Source: Zobellia roscoffensis
GTDB lineage: Bacteria; Bacteroidota; Bacteroidia; Flavobacteriales; Flavobacteriaceae
Length of the DNA: 64,000 nt
Direction: 5' to 3'
NCBI RefSeq assembly: GCF_015330165.1
Contig: NZ_JADDXT010000002.1
Location: 618,504 to 682,503 of the forward strand
The notes under the pieces were generated by a model. That model ran no database searches. It was not told the DNA's origin and saw only the letters and a program-made list of their open reading frames with translations. Each line of letters opens with the position of its first letter. Position 1 is the stretch's first letter. The translations under genes were made by a program, and so were the position numbers. Shown one piece after another: positions 23,501 through 27,163 of the stretch.

Positions 23501-24185
23501 AGCCCCTTACCGAGTTATCGGAAGGGTCGACAACGAGTTTGAACCCTATAGAAGATACCGTACTGGCCGCAAAGGCCGAAGTATTGAATTCTGACAGGAT
23601 CAAATTAACTGAATTTACAGGGTCGGTCTGCTCTAGGAGCATCTGTATTTTTTGCTCGGTAGCAGAGCTTTTTACGACTACCAATTTTACAAAATTGTCT
23701 TCATTTAGCCCCAACCATATACCCGCTTGTTGTGATTTATTACCTGCCGTAGCGGTAAAATCGGGTTGATCTATGGTAGCGGAGACCTCTATTACATTAC
23801 TTCCTATGGGGAATCCGGTACCAAGGGCATTCATTTGAGAGTTGGTCAAGGTACTCTGAGGAGAACCTGTTGTTTGACTATAGTTTATACCGTTGGTAGC
23901 GGTAATATTTAGAGAACCTCCAGAAACTGATAGATTAGCCGCTAAAAGACCAGGAACATCTGAATTTGCCCCTAGATCATCGGAACTTAACCTTAAAGAA
24001 GGGGGGGCAACCATAGTAAAGCCCGTTGAGAGCATGCCTTCATCCGTTCCATTAAAACTAAGGTTGACAGGAAGTGCAGATACAATTTCGTTACAGTTCA
24101 ACGTACTAATGGGCACACATGGTGTTTGTCCGAAAGTAAAATTGGTAAAGAGAACTAATGTGGTTAGGAAGGTAATTTTTTTCAT
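5574..24185 (-). CDS. Giant (6203 aa) secreted modular carbohydrate-binding protein with type A T9SS sorting domain
   Basis: The product has an N-terminal signal peptide (MKKITFLTTLVLFTNFTFG) and a C-terminal type A T9SS sorting domain (about 6118-6203: DLYPNPA, LPNGVYLL), so it should be exported and cut or anchored at the cell surface. Between these lie repeated modules. A is a jelly-roll-like unit starting C.P.S.L.C (about 22-300, 1018-1290, 2457-2715). B is a galactose-binding-like unit with GY..D.G..Y..R.....YGW (395-595, 1403-1580, 2720-2900, 3905-4075). C is a glucose/sorbosone-dehydrogenase-like beta-propeller (1705-2140, 3025-3490). D is an unnamed module (2255-2450, 3615-3790, 4305-4490). 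One cadherin-like, Ig-like, BACON-like and HYDIN-like spacers also occur. The last third carries six PKD-type domains, three malectin domains (RIN.GGP at about 4895, 5435, 5680) and a CBM-like domain (5935-6070). A polysaccharide-binding or surface role is inferred; no catalytic residues were identified. Confidence 0.88.
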   Translation of the reverse strand: MKKITFLTTLVLFTNFTFGQTPCVPISTLNCNEIVSALPVNLSFNGTDEGMLSTGFTMVAPPSLRLSSDDLGANSDVPGLLAANLSVSGGSLNITATNGINYSQTTGSPQSTLTNSQMNALGTGFPIGSNVIEVSATIDQPDFTATAGNKSQQAGIWLGLNEDNFVKLVVVKSSATEQKIQMLLEQTDPVNSVNLILSEFNTSAFAASTVSSIGFKLVVDPSDNSVRGYYSLDGGEMLQVTGVDDFMTAPTSFFAGVDHDNDGASAALTYAGIMTSTRRATSGNMVVSYNDFSVNEIIFANTETDISTFVLLDETGASLIDTEAHTINIEVDNTSDLTALAPQITVSSGANSTPASGVLVDFSNGPVTYTVTAEDGVTTQDWSVIVLKEELPFEAHINFQDNPSVTIPPTGYSADYGKAFGNAAVALNGNSYNYGWKLAVSGNPFDASEEVAGNSTGVGRMRLGNISNYNAAPLQEKLEGTLVHFQGDNISGWGNAQARKNELFWEMEIPNGVYEVTIGLGDKSEGNTDSRHSATVEGYSIISAFVPAEQEVRTSTMVLQVSDGLLTIDGTGGFNSKITHIDVVETTASPVNGILAFTPATADQTIEAGESISFVAELAGAGAVDIGLAINDNVDETTSNGWLTLPEKSDIGSYEFTMDGTFLVVGDARNVQVIATAKGFVPAVLDIDLTVTSVAPSSFSFLDDFDAYALGNLHEVAPTQWLKEKPGDVAIPVLDEAISPNLNNSLDFSNGPHTHDLISLTDAPVTLEADQPFYFSTYFKVGSVSNRVRTAIRIADDVVGDQWVREQVASNGSGGLIARIGLGGPASDNGNILVDSDKTFQFVVKGEWDGIGAISYSWTIDPKLDLTQTVWTSAGSHTVVGTPKIDRLFISSVGTNDAKIGGVRLASDYDVVVTEVLNAAPVVEDQIFGIAEDVSVGTSIGYVQASDVDSDPLTYAITSGNDDGTFAIDPNSGELTTLIPLDAETVPQYILMVQVGDGVNAVSAQITINVDDLVEVQPCSPLSALPCDQLETSLPLSLDFTTTNGKLSDSGFTTVLEPSARLASDDAIADENIPGYAPSLVVRDASGLSITSTKGIFYSQLPSQGTPSSTETNSQMNALGVGLPVPSTVFSVSTTLENPDFSVSAGTNSQQAGIWYGLDEDHIVKLAVAKTGNTTRKVQLHLENMDGTSSQTAYFELNTGNLASNTGDINLRMEFDPVNNTVSGYYSLDGGTEVLVSQGGTSSLSVPASYFSGSTYDTENPAQLLNFTGIFTTHRRADVDQSITALFKDFAVEGEPEPLVLSFDINELNFSGEQGSDIATQSVTVSASSGNPTFVLSDDPDSESWLILPTEPVLGEIEFGVRSDIPVGSYGTTIFASDLPDIGYVNAEMTINLEITEAVNNFSVNINFSDQATAAPAGYEKDGGDAYADRDNGFVYGWLDANTSQPADLSKNGRNRAVSGVSELNNTLVHMQYGDVSSNASNGYLADAKWEIEVPNGDYLVTVFVGDPDVDTPAANTPAHRINAEGVTLVNDYVPTGTAGASSRFTSESAIVNVSDNRLTLDPLGESGKNTKINSVQIVAASVGIQTPKVVAISPPDGATGVSVNSSVSANNLFLPNSDTNGNAGVDNTTITNTTVRLFKQGSTAQIGASVNGTGGGDAVNLVPNLPLEANTVYVFEIDGVLDLVGEPFEFFTSSFTTGDGNTGPVTDLDNVSFTNAGIVGSNGKYSTLTIGPDDKLYGLKISGDIHRWNIDSDGTLSGEEVLTTWKNAYGGSRTSVGLVFDPSATSSNLIAYVSHNSGGLNSAPDWDGKISKLTGANLENEELLVTELPRSTKDHLTNSLTFRPGEPNVIYFNQGSNSAAGKPDGSWGNREESLLTAATLRLDLSLLPSTLPLNVRTTRNAMAINAADVNSPTLDGLYNPYYINAPLTLFATGIRNAYDLVWHSNGQLYVPTNGTAGGSNAPASINGTRRPDGTIYDHSNPLYPVVPFSDGNNVQRDWLFRIDPDTDMGYYGHPNPYRGEFVLNRGDADVSKSAYDGVQPDENYRGAAFDFELNKSPNGVIEYRSNAENGNLKGALLVVQYSGGSDIIALVPDGSGGDIMTFKEGIPGFTGFQDPLDLVEDTTNGNIYVSDYGRSQIVLLKPSNQASPTPLIVLDTEKVTGDAISNSGSFTSEILLSNLGNASLVDVQAQISGADQDQFSIVGIPTSINAQNSASFQIVFTPTSNGPKSAELTLTGTNAEPVVVSLNGLGKTGLGGNNEPSLQWILDTHLGDGAINVGDTDPMTNLINLPNGSGYNNILGDEVAVQKFERAVDAPVTVELLSVYGPTNTTPVVAFGWYVSGDANTTSELFTVSNSPASNGQTLNAPIVGATEFDPGAVSFGFYSRWPFFGDRHLFSEDALNTFANAIPHHVRVYELPGEENAYIIATEEHISGFDYQDIVVIVRNIQPFDDAPSLVCSPISVLECEELEVSLPFSLDFDGTEGGLANTGFTMVDNPSARLAVDGPVFNTNVPGYEPGRISLSNGNLVLNAANGIAYLRNGPGAGTSTDVNSQINTLGVAVDVDSYESFSIETSLVNPYSDGSNNSEQAGLWFGLNEDNYVKLVASNGNRVELLSELDGLSPISQSLKANGITDLHTSNVGLRLFVDIDNNLLVGYYTLNGGSEVEVGSLPLPLAFVTGNSSYDDLSFAGIFNTKRREATANVNHTFEHFRIVSDDVVAFNPVKINFSLPEDVPPLGYLVDSGLAYADRGNGYSYGWLATDGTTGLDLSERVRNREVGGVDILRNTLVHMQYQNVKPEGQEGIWEIEIPNGNYTVAVGVGDPTVDGQAGTEPFHTINVEGINAVNQYSPTGAEGASTRFSSGVASVTVTDGRLTIDASGGFNTKINSLEVTQGSGIVQPYFANVNPADNTNDVRIEDFQINVEVIVPDDYEIDNNTLAGNINLFEVTAGGDVFVPSNSNDTGGGDAITLTPIQDLKEFTTYRFVLTSDIEANRRGDLNDRIPFRAFESTFETGELDDGSTPIRDLTGVEFTKVSGVTNLGPGVDNQRFSSLVIGPDGKLYASTIGNFNSDGQIYRWEMALDGTLSNLEILNPPLQGSLHPETNAGGNDDRLIIGLAFDPASTADNLIAYVTHSKASISGGPEWDGKLSRLTGPDLSTVEDLVIHLPRSVNDHLTNSIAFDDQGDLYITQGSNSAGGSPDGNWGNRPERLLAAAILKLELDKLPNSLPLSVYTTDDISVINTAPNGNLQMSDATYNPYATNSPLTIFASGIRNAYDLVWHSNGWLYVPTNGTAGNNNSSPNSPSTSDYTLARRIDGLTSIPNVPKLLGGETQKDWLFKTKGGSYHGHPNPYRGEFVLNHGGISYSGLPGQVEASYTDVGKYPDDLAPDPNYREPAFDFGKNKSPNGAIEYKSDAFEGKLQGLLMVVRFSGQDDLLVLDPKSSGDIAEAYSSIPGLSGFDDPLDVVEDPLTGNIYISEYDRDNNGTSRLTLLRAGTPATTGPSIVATPDDIIFEITTNGEGETTDTNTVEVSNNGNEALQITSATITGAFANQFEPVDPSGMISIGPGATHTFTVTYAPVLDGSNIGYQDAELIIESNDSDNPTFSISLNALKKAGFEGGQEPALQDVVDVLGIGISVGWTSLSSSTDPSPVGDEVEVERWVKASEQPVKVTPVGRYSPREELPFGWYTNDGTLVTHEVGVLADDIANAQTLFPPIASGTDTFDPQGAVFGFYVESQSFGRFNYTEDAINTGGVAHRVRIYPVNDREGNAVENSYLIAFEDASNGDYQDYMFIIDNVIPFESGVLALDFDKEDMSFFASINQENIPEQSLILSGNGGITATEINLESTEEWVVLPENFEMGTPFEVGVDISGLSIGSYEATISASAVNYEGATVQIALEVTNELVYTYQFNFQDPDELEVSPEGYINDVGLPYGTQNTVLGNLNYGWVEPGTLTPADAAANARNRNTGTDDDALVKTFSIVGHRSANTYPLRDWIVEVPNGIYSVNISVAGDPDYADSNHVLDVNGVVVVDYDQASIVPENFDSLQNTKQVEVTDGLLRLSLAPTGDNAKVSSIRLAPVDSSLLPPTILATFNGNERAPDVFRGAVNIALEATDESGSGGIAFIEYVLDGGTVENYIDAFDLTDEGAHTLVVTAEDNNGNSSVKTFNFTIETPTGALLAIENMTKVPGTERGFPADDYYTFYRLGTSGSAQFHDTNVMRLNNTGTGDLIVTEVNISDANDYTFELLDSNGSPVQLPIIIPTGGYADVDITFIATTGNGNNGIFVEDIEIVSNADNALNNKAVLHGGYAPQPEGGDEIHAQEVFDAFGFQSSMLSIVNDSGTITPPNNLTYRPSSNFPLEANIEAGYEGDLILSDAFVQADPNQPVIGIQLSALHGTGSNGARFVEVDGTETVGGISFSHTGSNYQTLLPKNNSGVINFDTSNVVSEPFRIAVANYLTTGGNNISGRRPDLLGARVYKVIDHNGNIVPNEYIVLQDFVQNGCGAGSANCDWNDNTFYFINIRPQAVPTAQPDQEYLANVGEEFNIDIASYFDKGYAGNELTVTATVNGGSLPAWMTYDNHSATVSGTAPIDATGSVPVVFNAVDINGLTATTTLTVSINEAPVAVDDEVETTQDMAMLIEDLLANDTEPNGQLITIVTVDTPQKGEAVLQEDGLSVLYTPDVGYVGSDSFEYTIEDETGLSATATVSITVTPENQAPVALLQESVQVGEVALYVEFVGSGSTDENPATLRYEWNFGDGSPINTDADTSHTFTSTGSYTVVLTVIDDENLIGTASTTITVSAPPNTAPNAIATVTPLNGANSLSFNFDGSASSDSEGLLSYLWNFGDGNTATTAVANHSYALAGVYDASLTVTDEGNLEDVITVQVEAEAPVMSDFALRINVGGPELVYQGETFEQDQSFVGGKVYENTNALVPELYQTERSATPPIFDYNIPLDNGTYKVTLHFAEIYWGATGGGAGGTGKRVFDVSLEENEVLTNFDITLVSGSETPVVRTFDVIVQDGILNMHFDAGGANGVDQPKLSGIEIVSKDDIVVPCGLPEGWVNNDIGSVQIEGETCFENGRYDVSASGADIWNNADEFHYVYRELTGDGEIVAQVMSLEATSVWAKAGVMMRNDLDANSVLAQMIISPNPNNLGGVGHSFQDRPVKGAAMGSANFTTPQSVPGGFPHYVRLVRSGNTFTGYVSETNGNWTLVGSKVLPMDETIFVGLATTSHNDDELTTAVFENVSVQEETQQNEVPEAAIVTNISTGTAPLVVSFDGNGSSDDKNIVSYTWNFGDGTANGAGARVEHTFTNAGSFDVTLTVADEEGEVGVDVVTIVVEAANEAPEAVATATPLNGEAPLEVSFTGSNSTDDDGAENLNFAWSFGNGDTSSLADPVYVYNTEGTYTVSLTVTDSEGLTDQETLTVVVEEPVVVGDFALRINAGGPQLTHNGQVYLADRDFVGGKSYTNSSAEVPELYKTERSALPPNFEYEIPLANGEYQITLHFAEIFWNANGGRPGASGKRVFDVVMEGGTILDDFDIIADSGTETVIVKTFDLNITDGMLNLGFDANAPDGTNEPKLSAIEILSVGAVNEAPVAFANATPLNGVAPLEVRFNGGNSIDDEEIVSYSWNFNDGGNSNQMNPVHTFVTPGEYNVSLTVTDAQGETDTDNVIIHVNEPIVNDFVLRINAGGPEIIHDSQLFVADEYFVGGKSYTNVSANVPQLYRTERSANPPVFAYEIPVPDGEYQIVLHFAEIFWNAQGGTPGTAGRRVFDVQIEGVTVLDDFDIIAEVGSETVVLKNLNAAVNDGILNLEFDAQGSDGKNEPKLSAIEIIGNGSVILKDPVADAGLDVEINLDANEINIIGNGYDPDGGNVSYRWTQVSGPDTAIMNNNDTPELNAVFLVDGIYVLRLTVTDNEGQTAFDDVMVTVNNDTQEEVWLEAECGVVGAGWTVVEDSSRSGGKYVVPPTGFNSSSGNIGEAVLTYNVSVSEGTYAIFGLVRTPSGINDSFWIRVNNGAWVRWNSIPANDEFVWHRVHLNEQLSKPRSFELVEGVNKIEIGHREDGLGLDKLFLTKTGDVPSDLGGSASNCGGSGKSFNEKVLADNMQPEAVADIIFYSEKVPNGVDLYPNPATVETKIRLQNPEVQISRVHVHDVSGRLIGMYEGQELKTGEGEYSLNILNLPNGVYLLRIGISDGDIFDRKLIVDHR
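14361..18388 (-). repeat. Internal duplication of propeller-containing block inside the giant gene
   Basis: The block A-B-Ig-propeller-HYDIN-D occurs twice in tandem in the encoded protein. At DNA level the copies have diverged, but short identical runs remain; for example 14361-14383 and 18366-18388 are the same 23 bases, in codons for IRNAYDLVW. Protein segments such as YGHPNPYRGEFVLN and SPNG.IEY.S are shared. The span given is from one copy of the marker to the other. Confidence 0.8.
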
Positions 24186-24265
24186 AAGCTAATGTGCTAG
24201 GGTTGTCTGGCATTAATAATTCGATTAAAAAACAGGAAAGAATCTAGTAAATGGGGGAGAGAATT

Positions 24266-24284
24266 GGGCAGAAGTATTCTGCCC
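24266..24284. promoter_or_regulatory. Perfect 8+8 inverted repeat upstream of the giant gene
   Basis: GGGCAGAA-GTA-TTCTGCCC is a perfect inverted repeat centred about 90 nt before the giant gene's ATG. It is GC-rich in an AT-rich setting. It overlaps the start site predicted from the adjacent TAnnTTTG box, so it could be an operator or a leader hairpin. Confidence 0.5.
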
Positions 24285-24285
24285 A

Positions 24286-24293
24286 CAAAAATA
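24286..24293 (-). promoter_or_regulatory. Candidate -7 element (TATTTTTG) for the giant gene
   Basis: On the minus strand this reads TATTTTTG, matching TAnnTTTG. No TTG/TTTG is found 18-20 nt upstream, so the -33 element is missing or unusual. Transcription would begin within the neighbouring inverted repeat. Confidence 0.35.
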
Positions 24294-24624
24294 ACGGGGG
24301 AGATGTTCGGGGGAAGAAATAAGAGTAAACTGTACTGTTTGGAAATGACAAAGACGTCATTCCATACACTTGGTTTGGCTTGTTTCATTTTTAATAGGTT
24401 GGTTTGGTCAAACTAGCTACTAAAATCCAAGCTTAAATAGTAAAGAAAGAGTAAGAATGTGTGGGGTTAATTCTTATTAAACCTAAGAGATTAATTCCAA
24501 TTCAACCACCTCTGGAATTTAAAATGGCTGATTTACCCAATTTATCGATGAAATACACTTAATTAGTAATTAAAAACACAAAAATGACAATTAAAACATA
24601 ATAAATATAAATATCATCACTTAT

Positions 24625-24640
24625 ATTGTTAATTAACAAT
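24625..24640. repeat. Perfect 16-nt palindrome
   Basis: ATTGTTAATTAACAAT is fully self-complementary. It lies in the AT-rich gap, about 225 nt before the 98-aa gene and 440 nt before the giant gene. It could be a regulator site; an AT-rich palindrome may also occur by chance. Confidence 0.35.
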
Positions 24641-24863
24641 CAATTATTCAACTCCACAAAGCAACCACTAAACCTTACCATTCTCTGTATGTAGAATAGA
24701 AAAAAACTCGTATTTTTTGATATACAACCTAAAAAAAACATGCCGATTATCGAAAAATCTTGTGTAACTATATATTATTCACGTTACTTTATACACCTCG
24801 AAATCATATCACTAACCTAGCAAAACACTATTCGGTTTCTGTTTTGCATAAAATCACAATCAT

Positions 24864-25160
24864 ATGGCCTCGAATTTTACGCAAACATTAGTCAATAATC
24901 AAAATCCCAAATTGACTCATCCTTCGCAAAAACTAGTAGAAAAACTTAATCAATTAAAACAACGGTTTCAATCTTCGTACTACGGCAATTCAGACGGGAG
25001 GAAATATGAAAAAGCACGTAACTTTAATATACGATTGAGTAATATCCTATTTGAAGCGAACCAAATGGCAACAAAACTAGAATTGGTACCACAACGTGGC
25101 TACCTTTCTATGAATTCAGAAATCCAAAAGTTGGAAAAAGAGTTAAATGAGCTTATTTAA
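24864..25160 (+). CDS. Small conserved-looking protein of unknown function
   Basis: The gene encodes 98 residues beginning MASNFTQTLVNNQNPK. It is hydrophilic, with no signal peptide and no membrane segment, and appears mostly alpha-helical, with charged amphipathic stretches (KLVEKLNQLKQRF and EIQKLEKELNELI) that could form a coiled coil. I do not recognise a family. A stop is followed 55 nt later by the next gene on the same strand, so the two may be cotranscribed. Codon use looks like that of neighbouring genes, which supports a real gene. Confidence 0.6.
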   Translation: MASNFTQTLVNNQNPKLTHPSQKLVEKLNQLKQRFQSSYYGNSDGRKYEKARNFNIRLSNILFEANQMATKLELVPQRGYLSMNSEIQKLEKELNELI

Positions 25161-25215
25161 TAGAAGGCAGTTGCATACTTCCTTTTACTTATATTTATAG
25201 CCAGTTACTAATTAT

Positions 25216-25851
25216 ATGAGAAAAAGGTACTATAAAATTAGCGGAATATTTTTGGTTGCCCTTATTCTCTTTATACTAGTATGTGATTATATAATTAGTT
25301 CATCTGCAGATGGCAAGACTTTTTCTACAACCAGCGAAATTGCTAAAAACAGAGTGGGGTTAGTACTTGGAACTTCAAAAAAACTGATTGGAGGCCTACC
25401 CAACCCTTACTACACGTATCGTATAAAAGCGACACTAGATTTGTTCAAAGCTAAAAAAATAGATTTTGTCTTGGTGAGTGGTGACAACGGCACACGTTAT
25501 TACAACGAACCAAATACGTTTAAAAAAGACCTTATAGCTGGCGGCATACCTGCCGATAAAATTTTTCTGGATTTTGCCGGATTCAGGACTCTAGATTCTA
25601 TGGTTAGAGCCAAAGAAGTTTTTGGGCTTCAGAGCGTTACGGTCATTTCACAAGAGTTTCACAACCAAAGAGCTATTTACTTAGCCGAAAAAAAGGGTTT
25701 AAAGGCTATTGGCTACAACGCAACGGGCATTAGTGGCAAAGAAGGTCTAAAAGTTCAACTACGGGAATATCTAGCGCGAGTTAAGGTTTTTCTTGATTTA
25801 CTTTTCAACACTCAACCCAAGTTTTTTGGCGAACGTGTTGAAATAAAATAA
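25216..25851 (+). CDS. SanA/ElyC-like (DUF218) membrane-anchored protein
   Basis: The 211-aa protein starts with a basic tip and a single membrane helix (about residues 8-28), followed by a DUF218 domain: VGLVLGTSK, YRIKATLDLF, FVLVSGDNG, RTLDSMVRAKEVF and VTVISQEFHNQRAIYLA. Length and motif order match SanA of enterobacteria, whose loss affects envelope barrier function (vancomycin sensitivity at high temperature). DUF218 proteins are thought to act in envelope polysaccharide or lipid-carrier metabolism, but the reaction is not settled. It probably faces the periplasm from the inner membrane. It lies 51 nt before the Nramp-like gene. Confidence 0.85.
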   Translation: MRKRYYKISGIFLVALILFILVCDYIISSSADGKTFSTTSEIAKNRVGLVLGTSKKLIGGLPNPYYTYRIKATLDLFKAKKIDFVLVSGDNGTRYYNEPNTFKKDLIAGGIPADKIFLDFAGFRTLDSMVRAKEVFGLQSVTVISQEFHNQRAIYLAEKKGLKAIGYNATGISGKEGLKVQLREYLARVKVFLDLLFNTQPKFFGERVEIK

Positions 25852-25902
25852 ACTTCCTTTTCATTTAAAAAACCTATTTTGGTTGCCTAAATTCATTTTA
25901 AG

Positions 25903-27156
25903 GTGTCAAAATTAAAAGTGCTTCTAAAAAATCTTGGCCCAGGCCTACTTTTCGCCAGCATGGCTATAGGCACATCTCACTTGGTCCTCTCAACCAAAGC
26001 CGGTGCTCAATATGGTTGGCTCATGGCCATCCCTATCCTTTTGGCTAATATATTTAAGTATCCGTTTTTTGAGTTTGGCGTACGCTATACCAACGTTACC
26101 GGAAAAACCCTTACAGAGGGCTATCTTAACCGAGGTAGAGGTTATCTATGGTTTTATGCAATTATCACCCTAATCACCACTTTTACTATTCTAGCGGCCT
26201 TGTATACGGTAACTGCAGGCCTGTTCATCAACCTTTTTCAGGTACCCGAAATTTATATCAATTACATCTCACTAGCTCTTTTTGCTTTTATAAGTCTCCT
26301 GCTGATTATTGGTAAATACCGCTTCATGGAAGTTTCTTTGAAATTTGTGGTTTCTATATTATTCTTGGCCTTACTAGTTACTACGGTAGTTGTTATTTTT
26401 AAAGGGCCCGTAGAAAAAGTAGCAGACTTTACTTCCCCTACTATTTTTGATAGTATGGGCATCTTATTTCTTATTAGTTTAATGGGGTGGATGCCCACAA
26501 CCGTGGAAGCTTCTAGTTGGGTGAGTTTATGGAGTGTTGAAAAATGGAAAACACAACCTAAACCTTCATTACGCGAATCTCTACAAGAATTTAAGGTTGG
26601 GTACTTTACAACTTCTCTTCTAGCGATTTTCTTTCTTACCATTGGCTGTATGACACTCTATGGCACAAATACCACATTAAGCGGAAATGCCATAACATTC
26701 GCAGACCAAATTGTACAGTTATTCACTACACATATAGGTCCTTGGGCATATATTCTTATCGCCGTTGCAGCATTTGCCACTATGTTCAGCACGTGTATGA
26801 CAGCTCATGATGCCCTAGCACGAGTGAGCCTGGATATTATTGACCTTTTATTTTCCGATTTAAAACTTTCGGGCAATAAAAGTATTTTCGCAATTGGCGT
26901 GTTAGTTTTGGCCGGTGTGAATTTCACAGTTGTTAGTGTCTTCAAATCTAACATGGGCCAATTGGTTGCCCTAGCTACATTTGTATCTTTTGTAGTGGCC
27001 CCCATCGTAGGCTATATGAACCTTAAAAATGTAATGAGCGATGAAATTCCAGATGCAGACAAACCAAAGAGACCGCTGCAAGCTTTGACCTATTTGGGCA
27101 TCCTATTTCTAGCCCTTTTTTCGGTATATTATTTTTGGATGGTAGTATTTAAATAA
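25903..27156 (+). CDS. Nramp-family transporter with atypical metal-site motifs
   Basis: The 417-aa integral membrane protein, with about 11 hydrophobic segments, begins at GTG 25903. It opens with the Nramp first-helix pattern GPGLL...KAGAQYG. In canonical MntH/DMT1 proteins this helix carries DPGN, whose Asp and Asn bind the metal; here the position reads GTSH. In helix 6, where Mn/Fe transporters have the MPH motif, this protein has MGWMPTTVEASSW, retaining MP but not the His. The fold is therefore Nramp, but the substrate may not be Mn or Fe. Flavobacterial homologues are usually annotated only as divalent metal cation transporters. Its stop is 7 nt from the convergent OmpA gene stop. Confidence 0.85.
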   Translation: MSKLKVLLKNLGPGLLFASMAIGTSHLVLSTKAGAQYGWLMAIPILLANIFKYPFFEFGVRYTNVTGKTLTEGYLNRGRGYLWFYAIITLITTFTILAALYTVTAGLFINLFQVPEIYINYISLALFAFISLLLIIGKYRFMEVSLKFVVSILFLALLVTTVVVIFKGPVEKVADFTSPTIFDSMGILFLISLMGWMPTTVEASSWVSLWSVEKWKTQPKPSLRESLQEFKVGYFTTSLLAIFFLTIGCMTLYGTNTTLSGNAITFADQIVQLFTTHIGPWAYILIAVAAFATMFSTCMTAHDALARVSLDIIDLLFSDLKLSGNKSIFAIGVLVLAGVNFTVVSVFKSNMGQLVALATFVSFVVAPIVGYMNLKNVMSDEIPDADKPKRPLQALTYLGILFLALFSVYYFWMVVFK

Positions 27157-27163
27157 ATGTTAT

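Larger units (their letters stand above)
24186..24863. other. AT-rich regulatory gap upstream of the giant gene
   Basis: About 680 nt separate two divergent genes. No coding sequence with support was found. The left part has G-runs (24296-24300, 24309-24313), a perfect inverted repeat and a TAnnTTTG box reading toward the giant gene; the right part is very AT-rich with a 16-nt palindrome. These are listed separately. Confidence 0.6.
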
